Assembly (NCBI GenBank): GCA_002422425.1
Contig: DIVG01000021.1
Coordinates: 1-47,241, forward strand
Direction: 5' to 3'
DNA: 47,241 nucleotides
DNA from: Akkermansiaceae bacterium UBA6138
GTDB taxonomy: Bacteria; Verrucomicrobiota; Verrucomicrobiia; Verrucomicrobiales; DEV007
Shown: one piece after another, positions 9,301-16,735 of the stretch
Position numbering within the stretch: the first letter of the stretch is position 1
Layout: each line of letters starts with the position of its first letter
Made by a program: the position numbers and the translations under genes
Notes under the pieces: model-generated
Seen by the model: only the letters and a program-made list of their open reading frames with translations
The model's database searches: none
Told to the model about the DNA's origin: nothing

Positions 9301-10577
9301 CCGGTCAGGTTACCGGAAGAAACAGTACTGTGGTAGCTGTCCTCGCCCGTTGGCCGGTCGAGGTTGTCGAAGCCCATCGTGGAAATGAAGGTGGCGCTGC
9401 CATCGCTTGCATAGGTCTGTACCAGACGGTCACGAAAATCGTAGACATGATTCACGACACGGTCGCTTCCGCTCTCGTCATCCACGGGGCGAATCTGCTT
9501 AGTCAGATTGCCATTGCCGCCGTCCTCTCCCTCGTCGTATTCGTTGAGGAGATCCGCGACCATGTTGTTGCCGGGGGCTCCGCCTCCGCTCGGATCGTCA
9601 TCGCTCGCCCCATGGTCGTTGGTTCCTACCCACTGACCGGTCACGAGCCCGCGGGAGTCCCGCACTAGGCGGGTGATGGTTCCGCCGGGAGTGACGGTGC
9701 GGTTTTGCCGCCCCATCAGATCATATCCGTAGCGCGTTTCGTCGTAGTCACTTCCTTCTTCGCCATCACCACTCAGCGGGATGCGGTGGTAGACCCGGGT
9801 GGATTGCGGCCTCCCCCAAAGATCGTGGCGGTAGTGGGTCCAGCGACGCCAAGTGGAACGGGGAAAGGATTCCTCCGAGGCGAGCGAACCGCACTCGCAC
9901 TTCCGTACCGCTTCGATCTCGTCGGTGATCCGCCCCGCATAATCACGCCAGACCATTCGCACCGTGCCCACGGTGACGTAGGTGTACTCAGGGCCGTTTC
10001 CACGGGCGTAACCGTTGGCGTTCCATGTTTGATGTTCGTCGTCCCGATAGATCGTGAATCGTACCGCCCGCACCCACAGCGCTTCGGCGCAGGCTTCCTC
10101 CACTTGGATCTGAGCCTCGTGGGCGGGTCCCAACTCCATGAGAGTGCGTCCGAGCCCGTCGCAGCGGTAGTCGGTAATGAGGTTCAGACCTCCTCCGGGA
10201 GGAGTGTTCCACCCCGGAGGCGGGTCGTAGGCCAACGCGGTATCTACGTCGTCAATTCGCTGCACCATCGCACCTGTGGCGAGATCGTAGACAAAGCGAG
10301 TGATGAATCCAAGCGGGTCCATCGACCAGATCCGTCTCCCATCACGGTCCAAAACCTCTCTCCGTCGATACTGCAAACCGGTGCCGTTCTCGTCACTATC
10401 CACCACGGGGAGATCGGTGAGGCGCTCCCGGATTTGGAAGGTGTTTCCATTGCAGGGTTCGGAGCTCGAAGAGGATGATTCGCTGGAGGAAGACTGACTC
10501 GAGGATGATTCGCTGGAGGAGGAGTCGATCGAGGATGACTCGCTAGAAGATGACTCGCTAGAAGATGACTCACTCAT
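3336..10577 (-). CDS. Giant YD/RHS-repeat protein with poly-Ser linkers, inserted LamG domain and variable C-terminal tip
   Basis: A 2413-residue protein, in order: a Ser/Glu repeat start (1-41); RHS/YD repeats that resemble the inside of a core (42-500); a Ser/Tyr/Pro linker (about 500-604); a DUF6531-like RHS beginning (NPIRLANGQLILVETDL, about 630); a long YD-repeat core (about 640-1775); poly-Ser (about 1780-1809); a LamG/concanavalin-like domain (about 1815-2060); a second Ser/Tyr linker (to about 2125); the end of the core with DELILRDRD, ERYGFSAFG and the seam ELGRWINRDPIGEEGGVNLYGF (about 2245-2270); then a Cys-rich tip (about 2285-2413). RHS proteins form a hollow shell around a C-terminal toxin, which is cut off after a DPxGL-like motif (here DRLGL). 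No signal peptide is visible, so export must be unusual or the 5' part was lost. It is the last large gene behind the glycosyltransferase block. The tip's activity is unknown. Confidence 0.85.
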   Translation of the reverse strand: MSESSSSESSSSESSSIDSSSSESSSSQSSSSESSSSSSEPCNGNTFQIRERLTDLPVVDSDENGTGLQYRRREVLDRDGRRIWSMDPLGFITRFVYDLATGAMVQRIDDVDTALAYDPPPGWNTPPGGGLNLITDYRCDGLGRTLMELGPAHEAQIQVEEACAEALWVRAVRFTIYRDDEHQTWNANGYARGNGPEYTYVTVGTVRMVWRDYAGRITDEIEAVRKCECGSLASEESFPRSTWRRWTHYRHDLWGRPQSTRVYHRIPLSGDGEEGSDYDETRYGYDLMGRQNRTVTPGGTITRLVRDSRGLVTGQWVGTNDHGASDDDPSGGGAPGNNMVADLLNEYDEGEDGGNGNLTKQIRPVDDESGSDRVVNHVYDFRDRLVQTYASDGSATFISTMGFDNLDRPTGEDSYHSTVSSGNLTGRSRRYYDSEGRVYREEIFAVNPDTGSVGPALVAERWYDPSGKLVQGTSPGSELITLLSYNSLGLETMRYFAFEPPVPPPSSSSSSGSSSSSSSLSSSSSSSSDTSSSSQSSDSSDSSSTSYLSSFSYPTSYPSSSTSFPIPTSSSSSSSTTYPPDDSSESSSTSYGPSYPPSSSSSSSSEEEIIVIPPETITCPECPSEEEGGYCSMSNNPIRLANGQLILVETDLATAGFAGWSHSRSYANLLSDNAVGRNGASWLLRELANLGFDSGENNEDIVVVNGANTSLWFEPDGSGGWRPKFTARDSLVHDTVQRRFVLTSPDGRRHVFYDNSSENPSALRGRLDSTIDPYGQVVNIDYDLNFRVARVEQSDGAQRNTFLYQYYGVEAGDNAGKLAEVTLELNGNPLRRARYDYYDGIAAGGSLHDLRRVRHLEFSPSPGIWRELRQTLYHYYLDEEVGGFKHGLKHVLGPQSCARLIAAGLNPLTISDAVAAAYADKSFAYDEGRRVIHEDVHGGSESYLHTYDFNPEEPTFGDVNVWYSKTTETRPDGSVRTVYANRSGATILNKLLAPEAGGVWFHYFHYNSAGRLDLAAEPSAVESVDEPGGGSDDLDVSLRSHSGLVRIYSYYTTNNPTEGYVAGYLATRGVREGEDGATLVVTRFTYATHTVGEVSIHPLASEAVYPVAGGAGDTTRHYYCWYDNDDPGKGWFGYLTVLPGNEADVSELIVAEQTRTTWNEASQNVVTTQWQRFDDAEGFGELQGPDGPEPKARRTYQAQWYDGIGRPLAVADYGTLGGAELVRPATSPPRSDTVLVTRTRYGGDNLAGATIGPDGVETRWENDQAGRRIRLYEGIGGPAEGEAQAAACAGGTPRITEYAYAPDGGLARLTLINPVTGDQVTRWEYGTTLADSAIARSDLMRAKTYPPGGPGDDLSGVPSRTEYRYNRQKQVVESHDANGTVHAFDFDKLGRPVQDRVTSAGPGIADDILRIETTYDSKRLLRVGVTSYDNATVGLGEVLNEVTFAYDSFRQLALDQQEHQGGVNELTLGVAYGHEDGTHANTSRKTFMIYPDGRRLDYDYGIPTEADDRLSRVGSLFLDGDGELPGEEICRYTYAGLARFITAAYPQPGVELTYRKAAGAPLGDAGDPYNGYDRFGRTIDMRWLRGEGAEAVVLDRIQYGYDAASNRTWRRNLAAEEGGQDQAYAYDRLHQVKTAAKGTLNLNQTAIGAIPAQEERFNYDPVGNWTRYRLAAAGEEELDQGRVSNQANQLVQIDGSGDGIAYDLVGNATSLPPDASGDWLAPLRLTWDAWNRLVEVRDATEVIVARYEYDGLYRRIVRIANGEVRHEYYNDQWKVVEERGPLPPSSSSSSSSSSSSSSSTSSSSSSSTTWGAMPPPPTAYYDCNEIDYASPLYDSVGGLTFSAMGSYPGVDYYGICHEARTLESGKWFERSHNAVFNPGTSDPLSISLWFKPSSLTGTQALFSKSGEYELLLESGRLIFRIASNTGGGAWDKEVEITHSFGTTNWYNAVLWIEPGVEIGLSLNAGTPQTESLATGQAARVINGAVYISLPVYSSYSYPSSLSSYYSSYSYPSSFAMMEESEESLELVPYYGIVDEIAVFDAALSGEQRDTLWYYGSGYFWHSEHDAWGPCGYVSSSWYSSFSYPSSYPPSSSSSSSSSSDYSSYYWSSWMGLVGDGHSSKSAPVPVTEGLLSLAVSELPEVTLCQYVWGARPGHRDELILRDRDTNFGGEFNERLYCLMDYYDPTSTVDTNGEVVERYGFSAFGVRTVMGPDWATREESLFDWSFGFHGQFLDSETGYYNYGFRYYVPELGRWINRDPIGEEGGVNLYGFTRNSPINAVDRLGLYPPIPLWSTYSSGLPCSPTSSFSTSELNQKCNAFCKAEGSPYGTCAMEVITEWFLDPFPAKGPSGRVFLGYVTIINRYCVCCKPEGTPFWIHPYIQEIDDPVWELLPEGTDPPDVIPKHPSGPNPPPMG
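10464..10577 (-). repeat. 15-bp tandem repeats coding for (E/Q/D)SSSS at the RHS start
   Basis: The first about 40 codons of the RHS gene are built from about seven 15-bp units; in plus-strand reading the unit is close to gaagatgactcgcta. The two units nearest the start codon are almost identical, those farther away have diverged. The unit length is a multiple of three, so gain or loss of units changes linker length without shifting the frame. Confidence 0.75.
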
Positions 10578-10732
10578 GGTTCGATGACTGAACTTAAAAA
10601 GCGGAAATGGCAGCGAGTGCGAGGCTAGGGAATTCGGAAGGTAGGTGTCAATGACTATTGAAAATTTTCTTCATCGCCCCTGCATATTGGTGATAATAGA
10701 GCATACCGATTTCCGCGGGTGAGGCAGCTCGT

Positions 10733-12703
10733 TCACACCACCTTGAGATAGTAGGTAAGCATCAGTGAATTGCGCGGTCGATCATCCAGGTCAAGACGAC
10801 GCACCTCGTGCAAACTGTCTTTGGTGACGACAAAGGCATAGCCTGTCCGGGGCAGGAAGGGCAGGGTCATGGAGGGAGAGGGTTTGCCGTCGTCATCCCG
10901 CCGACAGAAGGTGGTTCCCAGCTCCGGGCGCGAATCGTCCTCCGGCAAATAAAATTGTGAGGTGATTGCCTTCTGGAAAATATCGGTATGCACGCCAATG
11001 CGGTAGCCGGAGAGATCGCGAATTAGGGTTGGGATGGGCCGGAGGAGGATGTTTTCTTTTTTCGCTCCAAAGCGCGATTCGAGGGCGGGGCCCAGGGCGG
11101 TTCTCATGGCCGTTTCGAGACGCCGGTCCATGAGCGCGGAGCGAACTTCCGACCAGAGTTTTCTTCGACGCGGATCGAGGTCGGCGAGTTCGCGGGCGGA
11201 GAAGTCGAATTTCAAACGGGCGCTGTGCCCGTCACTTTGCATAGCGTCACGGTGCTGCAACTCGTTGTAGTGCCGGTCCTCGGGCAGGAGGGCCAGCATT
11301 TCGCGATAGAGCGGCTCGGGAAACACATTCTGGAGACGGATGTGGAAAAAGGGATCAGGGGACAAGGTCGCCGACTCGACCGAGGCCAAGAGATGTTCCA
11401 GAAGGAGGCCGTTTGGCTGGTTGAGCGGCAAAGGCTTTGGAGGTGCTGTTCGGGGACGCTCGGTCATGTTTCTCTTCCCTGCTGGCGTCCGTCTTCCTCC
11501 CTTCGCCTCAAGGGGTTTCGCCTTGGCCCGATCCTTTTCTTCCTGTTTGCGTCTCGCTTCCCGGTGGCGATCCACGTACATGCCATCGGTGGTCGGACTA
11601 AGGTCAATCTTGGCCGCCCCAAGTGCGTCATTGAGACCGACAAAAGGAAAAGCCTCCAGTTTACTTTGGGGATTGCAGTTGAACACCTCGAAGCCGGCTT
11701 CGAGGAACTTTGGTTGGAGCTTCTGGAAATAGCCACGCATCAGCGAATAGCTATTGAGGTTGTTGGAAATGGCGTTGGCGCTGCGCTGCTCCGGAAACCA
11801 GTAATGCGCTTTTTCATCCATATAAAAGTCACAACCCAAGAGGTAGACTTTTCGAAAACCGAGCAAGTGGGCAATGCGAAGAGCAGCGAGCATGACTGAG
11901 CGACCTCCGCCCCGTTTCGAGTGGTTTCCCCAATTGATGGTGTCCTCAAGCAGCCATTTTTCCGGAACGAAGGCCTCGTTGCGACGGTAACCCACCACAT
12001 TCGGAAATTCGCGCACCAGGGTTTTGGAGAAGTCGTTGCGCTCCGTGTCCCAGATTGGTTTCTGGAAATGCGACATGGGGATGAACTTGGTCATGGTCGG
12101 GTCCTTCCAGATGGAGGCCATGAAGCGACTTGGGTCGTCAACCGAAGTCCAGAGATTCGGTCGAAAGTTGTGAGCCCCGTTGTTGATCCCGAAGGTGAGT
12201 ATGCCGGGTTGCTGCAATTGGGACCAGTCGAAGGTCGCCAAGCTCGCCCCATTCAGGACAAGGAACAAGGACTGGCCACGGTAGAGATCGATGAGATCGA
12301 CATTCATGCCGTTTTCCCGGAAGAACATCGGCGTGTGCCGAAGCGATCCCGATACTACTTCGCCGGTGCCCCGATCTCCGTTCCACTGCAGGGTGTTGAA
12401 GTCGTTGCGGTCCTCGTGGTTCTCATGGGCAACTTCCTTGAGGGGGGGGTCAATCAGCTGGGATGGCCGACGGGTGATGATCTCCAAATCGACGGGGAGA
12501 GCCGGATCAACTTTTTCCTGCCTCAGTCGTTCCACCAGGTTCGGGGAAGTGCCCTTGACTTCAAGGGTGCCCGCCCGATGGCGGAGCCGGACAATTACGG
12601 ATTCCCCTCGGCAGGAACGAAGTGTTTCCGAGACTTGTGCCTGGTCTCTATCAAGACGGACATCCTTCATCTTCAGGACGTGGCTGTTGTAGACGGTCTT
12701 CAT
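10733..12703 (-). CDS. DUF115/GT42-like domain fused to a 2-oxoglutarate/Fe(II) dioxygenase
   Basis: A 656-residue soluble protein. Residues about 138-340 carry a nucleotide-sugar-transferase-like pattern (LFLVLNGASLATFDW, GINNGAHNFRPNLWTSVDD, AHLLGFRKVYLLGCDFYMD) resembling DUF115/MptE-like and sialyltransferase-type proteins. A basic linker spans about 375-425. Residues about 440-656 match the 2OG-Fe(II) dioxygenase fold: HxD as GVHTD (about 567-571), distal His in SLHEV (about 630) and an Arg for 2-oxoglutarate (RNSLMLTYY). A role in modifying a sugar or side chain of a surface protein is inferred from its neighbours. It lies between methyltransferase and RHS genes, all leftward. The first domain is the less certain part. 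Confidence 0.6.
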   Translation of the reverse strand: MKTVYNSHVLKMKDVRLDRDQAQVSETLRSCRGESVIVRLRHRAGTLEVKGTSPNLVERLRQEKVDPALPVDLEIITRRPSQLIDPPLKEVAHENHEDRNDFNTLQWNGDRGTGEVVSGSLRHTPMFFRENGMNVDLIDLYRGQSLFLVLNGASLATFDWSQLQQPGILTFGINNGAHNFRPNLWTSVDDPSRFMASIWKDPTMTKFIPMSHFQKPIWDTERNDFSKTLVREFPNVVGYRRNEAFVPEKWLLEDTINWGNHSKRGGGRSVMLAALRIAHLLGFRKVYLLGCDFYMDEKAHYWFPEQRSANAISNNLNSYSLMRGYFQKLQPKFLEAGFEVFNCNPQSKLEAFPFVGLNDALGAAKIDLSPTTDGMYVDRHREARRKQEEKDRAKAKPLEAKGGRRTPAGKRNMTERPRTAPPKPLPLNQPNGLLLEHLLASVESATLSPDPFFHIRLQNVFPEPLYREMLALLPEDRHYNELQHRDAMQSDGHSARLKFDFSARELADLDPRRRKLWSEVRSALMDRRLETAMRTALGPALESRFGAKKENILLRPIPTLIRDLSGYRIGVHTDIFQKAITSQFYLPEDDSRPELGTTFCRRDDDGKPSPSMTLPFLPRTGYAFVVTKDSLHEVRRLDLDDRPRNSLMLTYYLKVV

Positions 12704-12893
12704 TTCTGTGTTTTGTCACGACAAACCCGCTCCCCTTTGAAATGGGTTCTGGAAAGCCCTATCAATTCCCAAAAAACAAATCGAGATCTTTTGTGAAAAA
12801 AACAGATGCCTCACTCCAATCCCTGGTATTCCTTTTTCGTCAGCAGCTCCCAATACCAGGCGATTGAGTAAGAATGCGCCCACGGCCAACCGG

Positions 12894-13760
12894 TCACGGG
12901 CGGAGAATCGCAGTCCCGCAAACGATTTCACAGGAGGAAAAAAGCTTTAGCCCAGCGGCGTAGTTGCGCCGGGGGGCATCATGAAGCAGCACCACCCCAT
13001 CCGGGGAAACCACTCTTCGCGCAACGGCAAGACAATCGCAGCGAAGGCGTCCATCGATGAAGATCACTTCGTAGGAATCGGAACGATGAAACGGAACGGT
13101 GACATAGTGACCGGACACTCCCGGCTTCAACGAGATTAGCTGGTGGGAAACTTCCACCCTCGGAAAGATCGCCACGATTCCAAGGCAGCGTCGATACCAC
13201 TTGGGGTGATGCTCCACGCTCAAGATCCTGGACCCTGGAGACCATTCCGCCATCATGAGCGTCGAACGTCCGGCACCCCACTCCAGGATTCTCGGATTAG
13301 TGTAGGACTCCAGAAAATGACGCAGCACGGGAAAATAGGAGAGGCCTTGCGGGGAGTTGGCAAATTTCCCTTTTAGTTCCCCACGACGGTCGATCTGGAC
13401 GGTCAACCTGGAGGGATCGAGGAGGCCATTCTGACGAAGTCCGTCATGGAGTCGTGGCAGGGCGATCTCGAAGCGGAGGAAGTCGCGATACTCTGGCTCG
13501 GGTCCCGCTGAGACATTCGACAGTATTTCTCCACCCCGCGTATGATGGAGGGACAATTGAGATTCCCCGGAGGAGGAAAAGCTCAAATTCAGGGAGATCT
13601 CCTCACGGGGGGACGGTCTGGTTTGCACCACTCCCCCCCAGCCTGTCGGAGAGGGGGAAAGGATCAGATCTCCCGACCATGAGGCGCTCATGAGCGTGGC
13701 GATCCAGCCCTCCCCTTCGTCCGCCACCTTCTTCAAATGCAAACTATCCGTGGCGCTCAT
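12894..13760 (-). CDS. Class I SAM-dependent methyltransferase
   Basis: A 288-residue protein. The C-terminal half has the Rossmann methyltransferase motifs: motif I as ILEWGAGRSTLMMAEW (about 153-168), the acidic end of strand 2 as ILSVEHHPKW, a post-I segment YEVIFIDGRLRCDCL (about 230-244) and VVSPDGVVLLHDA. The first about 110 residues are beta-rich (GDLILSPSPTGWGGVVQT, SQLSLHHTRGG) and may form a separate binding domain. The gene begins 33 bases after the stop of the preceding multidomain gene, with its ATG within the same leftward unit. The substrate is unknown; a glycan or small metabolite is likely from context. A 190-base gap without an ORF separates it from the next gene downstream. 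Confidence 0.65.
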   Translation of the reverse strand: MSATDSLHLKKVADEGEGWIATLMSASWSGDLILSPSPTGWGGVVQTRPSPREEISLNLSFSSSGESQLSLHHTRGGEILSNVSAGPEPEYRDFLRFEIALPRLHDGLRQNGLLDPSRLTVQIDRRGELKGKFANSPQGLSYFPVLRHFLESYTNPRILEWGAGRSTLMMAEWSPGSRILSVEHHPKWYRRCLGIVAIFPRVEVSHQLISLKPGVSGHYVTVPFHRSDSYEVIFIDGRLRCDCLAVARRVVSPDGVVLLHDAPRRNYAAGLKLFSSCEIVCGTAILRP

Positions 13761-13793
13761 GGTTTCTTCAGTCTTCCCCCTGGCCCCCGCCTT

Positions 13794-16013
13794 TCAGGCG
13801 GGTCGGCGGATGAGGCAAAACCCTTTGCCCTCCTTGTGCCACCGCTCTCCCTCGAATACCCCACGATGCCTGGCCAGGAAATCGTCCACGCTCCTGGTCA
13901 CACTGTCGATCCGGGTGCCGTTGGGCGGCCCCGAGCGGTAGTCGTCGACGACGATGACGCCGCTCGGTGTCAGGAACGGGGCCACCGCCTCCAAATCGAA
14001 GGTACATCCCTCGTAGGTGTGGTCTCCGTCGATCGTGGCGAGGTCGACGCCATGGGGGAATTCACGACGGAAAAACGATCGGTTGAAAACAATGCGTGAG
14101 GAATTTTCAATAATCTGCCAGTGTGGGAAACGTTTTCCCAACAAGCCCGCCATGTCTCGGCCGTGGGGTGCCTTGTAGTCGAGGTTGATGTCGATGCTGA
14201 TCATGCGAACGAGCGCCGGGGAATGATGAAGGACACAGGCCGCGGAGCGCCCCGTGCAAAAGCCGGTTTCAATCACATATCTGGGTTGCAGCTGCCCGCA
14301 AATCTCGGCGTACTTGTCGGCCTGATCTTTGTTGAGATGCCCTCGCCGACACCACAAATTGGTTTTATAAACAGGTACTTTCTTCGCTGGCGCTACCGGA
14401 GTGGCTCTGCCGACCCGTGAGCGCGTCATTCCGTTCGTTTTGAGATAACGGGATAGATAGCGGTCGCCTACGGGTGTCCATGAAGTAACGTCAGCCACGT
14501 TGTGTTGTAGCAACGCTTCATACGCCGCCATCCACTTGTCTCCGTGAAAAGGCAACCCGGCCCGGCAGTGCTTCTTCCCGTGGTAGTGGATGATGCGCGT
14601 CTCGGGGAGATTGGGATCATCATGTTTGCAGGAACGGTTCCAGCGCCCGTCCAAAATTTGATGAGGATGCCGGTGCAGGATCATCTGACAGCAAACTTCA
14701 TCAGGGATGAAACTCTCGCGGCCCTTCAGCGTCACGTTATACCATTCGTCAAAAATGGAGGCGCCTCGGCGGAAGGCGATCACTCCGGTATTGATCGCCG
14801 GACCAAACTTCATGGCTGGCTCCAGATCATCCGGGAGAATGGTCGCCCATCTTCGGAGTCTGTTTTGGATGACCCTCCCGGCTGTCCCCCGTTTTCCGAG
14901 CTGTGCCACACAAAACGTTTTTCTTTCCGCCGCTTCAAAAAGTTCCTCGATCGGCCCCACCACCAGTGTGTCGGAGTCGATAGCCACGGTAATCTCGTAG
15001 GGTGTTCCCAGGTGCAGTCGTGTTTTGGCGAGAAACGGGGCATTCTTGCCCGGTGCCACGCCTGACTCCCATCGCTGCACCTCGGCATTGAGTGTCTTCC
15101 CGATTTGTTCGCAGAGAGGGTGAGACGCTTCGCCTTCCGATAAAATGGTGATCGGCCCCGCATAATGCTGGCGCAGCGAGTTGAGCGACACGAGCAGTCG
15201 CACGAGGCAGCCTGTTCCCGTGTTGTAGTAGATCACTCCACGCTGAACGGCGGGTTCGGTAGGATTCGTTTCTGCCTCCGCCTCCTTCACTCGAATGCGC
15301 CGATGACGCCGGTGTTTCCACCCGTGGTCGTCCATTGGCGTTCTCACATAACGGCAGCCGAGCCGTTCCGCGCAATAATACATAAAACTGTCCTGGGAGG
15401 GACAGGGCAAGCGACCGTCCTTCGAAGTCAGCGCTGCCATTTCCCGTGTCCAGTCGGTGCGGCCAAAGAAGAGCCAGGAAATAATGCGCGGGTGTCTGAT
15501 CTTCGACATTTTGCTGGAGTAAGGCAGGTTGAGACGCGGCCTCTCCGCCAGCAAGGGTATGCCGTCCGCCCAATCATCGAGCACATCCATTATATAGCGC
15601 GGCTTCGAGTAACCCCAAGGGGAGGCAATGAACACCGGAAGATTTCCTTCTTCGTCCTCGGCAAACCACTCCGGGTCTATCCATTGCCCGGGTGCCGTCG
15701 CCATCGCATCCGTATCGATTTTGAGGTACCACGGAGTTTGCACCTCCCGCGCGGGAATCTGCACAAAACCCGTCAACATCTTTTCCCGTTGGTTGCGGGC
15801 GTTGGGTAGATTCCATGCCACTGGTCGCACCGCCGGGTGCTCGTTAAGAAACTCCAGATCGGTGGGATCTACCTGCTCTTCATCATAAAACACGACGCAA
15901 GGCATCTCTCGCAGTTCGGGCTTCAGCCGCATCCACTCCGGCCACACCCGGAGTAATTCCCTCAGGTGTTTAGCGTCGACACCCAGAACAAGAGTGATGT
16001 CTTCGTGTCTCAT
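13794..16013 (-). CDS. Three-domain enzyme: glycosyltransferase, GT8-like glycosyltransferase, SAM methyltransferase
   Basis: A 739-residue protein. Domain 1 (about 1-240) is a GT-A type transferase with a metal-binding DTD in YLKIDTDAMATAPG (about 95-108). Domain 2 (about 265-520) resembles GT8 glycogenin/galactosyltransferases, with ITVAIDSDTLVVGPIEELF (DSD about 346) and FGPAINTGVIAF. Domain 3 (about 565-739) is a class I methyltransferase (VIETGFCTGRSAACVL about 578-593; VDLATIDGDHTYEG; GVIVVDDY). It would add two sugars and methylate, perhaps capping a short glycan. Its ATG overlaps the stop of the upstream transferase gene by four bases (ATGA), which indicates coupled translation. The acceptor is unknown; the serine-rich RHS protein of the same strand block is a candidate. 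Confidence 0.7.
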   Translation of the reverse strand: MRHEDITLVLGVDAKHLRELLRVWPEWMRLKPELREMPCVVFYDEEQVDPTDLEFLNEHPAVRPVAWNLPNARNQREKMLTGFVQIPAREVQTPWYLKIDTDAMATAPGQWIDPEWFAEDEEGNLPVFIASPWGYSKPRYIMDVLDDWADGIPLLAERPRLNLPYSSKMSKIRHPRIISWLFFGRTDWTREMAALTSKDGRLPCPSQDSFMYYCAERLGCRYVRTPMDDHGWKHRRHRRIRVKEAEAETNPTEPAVQRGVIYYNTGTGCLVRLLVSLNSLRQHYAGPITILSEGEASHPLCEQIGKTLNAEVQRWESGVAPGKNAPFLAKTRLHLGTPYEITVAIDSDTLVVGPIEELFEAAERKTFCVAQLGKRGTAGRVIQNRLRRWATILPDDLEPAMKFGPAINTGVIAFRRGASIFDEWYNVTLKGRESFIPDEVCCQMILHRHPHQILDGRWNRSCKHDDPNLPETRIIHYHGKKHCRAGLPFHGDKWMAAYEALLQHNVADVTSWTPVGDRYLSRYLKTNGMTRSRVGRATPVAPAKKVPVYKTNLWCRRGHLNKDQADKYAEICGQLQPRYVIETGFCTGRSAACVLHHSPALVRMISIDINLDYKAPHGRDMAGLLGKRFPHWQIIENSSRIVFNRSFFRREFPHGVDLATIDGDHTYEGCTFDLEAVAPFLTPSGVIVVDDYRSGPPNGTRIDSVTRSVDDFLARHRGVFEGERWHKEGKGFCLIRRPA

Positions 16014-16735
16014 AGTGTTAAACCCGGCACGTAACGTCCTGCCTGGCTGTGGCGAATGCGGTAGATACCCGGGAGGTTGACCGCCCGGCCCCCACCTCCT
16101 AGGTGGCGGCGGAACGTCACATCCTCATGCGTGCGCTGCCACTCGATTCGCGGCATCTGCGCCCGGCGGTTGTTCTTGAGATACCCTTGTTCGCGGCAAT
16201 AGCTGCCAAGGACGATTTGGATGCCGCCTATCGCCCGGGTCATTCTCTCCGGCTTGAACTCGGAGGCATCGACGCTTACCAGCCCCTCTGTGTCTCTGGC
16301 GGATTGAATGGAGCGGTCGCCGAGATCATGGGAGCGGTGCCCGTTGACCTGCCGGGGAAAGACCAGAGGAGCGGGAGTGTTCCCAAGTTGTGTGAACCCT
16401 TCCCAGCAGGCTGTGGTGAACCAATAGTCGGCATCGCAAAACCAGACCCAGTCGGCCTCCGTCGCCAGCGCCGCGCGGTTGCGGCCGATCGATCGTCGAC
16501 ATAGCTCGGCGGTCGGTAGTGCCTGCCAGTTCCAGGATACCCGGGGAGGCTTAAGCATTCCGAACCACTCCAGCACTTGTGTGGTTTCTTTGTCTTCCAA
16601 GGTATGAAACACGGTCGCCTTCACTTCGACCGATTCGGGTGGTGGCCACAGCACCAGACTGCTGAGCTGATGGCGCAACAGGGTTGAATAGCGGAAGCAG
16701 TGCGTCACCACTTCGACTTTGAGTGGGCATGTCAT
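16010..16735 (-). CDS. GT-A fold glycosyltransferase (family 2-like)
   Basis: A 241-residue protein with an N-terminal strand MTCPLKVEVVTHCFRY, an acceptor-side segment RNRAALATEADWVWFCDADYWF holding the DxD metal site (DAD) and a C-terminal THEDVTFRRHLGGGGRAVNLP, where the ED is typical of catalytic acidic residues in GT2 enzymes. No membrane helix is present, so it acts in the cytoplasm. It is the first gene of the leftward block and overlaps the next gene by four bases. A start two codons earlier (ATG at 16728-16730 is downstream; 16733-16735 is the first) cannot be extended because no other in-frame start precedes it closely. The donor sugar cannot be predicted. Confidence 0.65.
   Translation of the reverse strand: MTCPLKVEVVTHCFRYSTLLRHQLSSLVLWPPPESVEVKATVFHTLEDKETTQVLEWFGMLKPPRVSWNWQALPTAELCRRSIGRNRAALATEADWVWFCDADYWFTTACWEGFTQLGNTPAPLVFPRQVNGHRSHDLGDRSIQSARDTEGLVSVDASEFKPERMTRAIGGIQIVLGSYCREQGYLKNNRRAQMPRIEWQRTHEDVTFRRHLGGGGRAVNLPGIYRIRHSQAGRYVPGLTL

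Noticed and set aside
10578..10732. A short leftward frame ending GMLYYHQYAGAMKKIFNSH
   Set aside because: It lies between the dioxygenase fusion and RHS genes, has no clear ribosome-binding site and only 18 residues after its ATG. A leader or small peptide cannot be supported.
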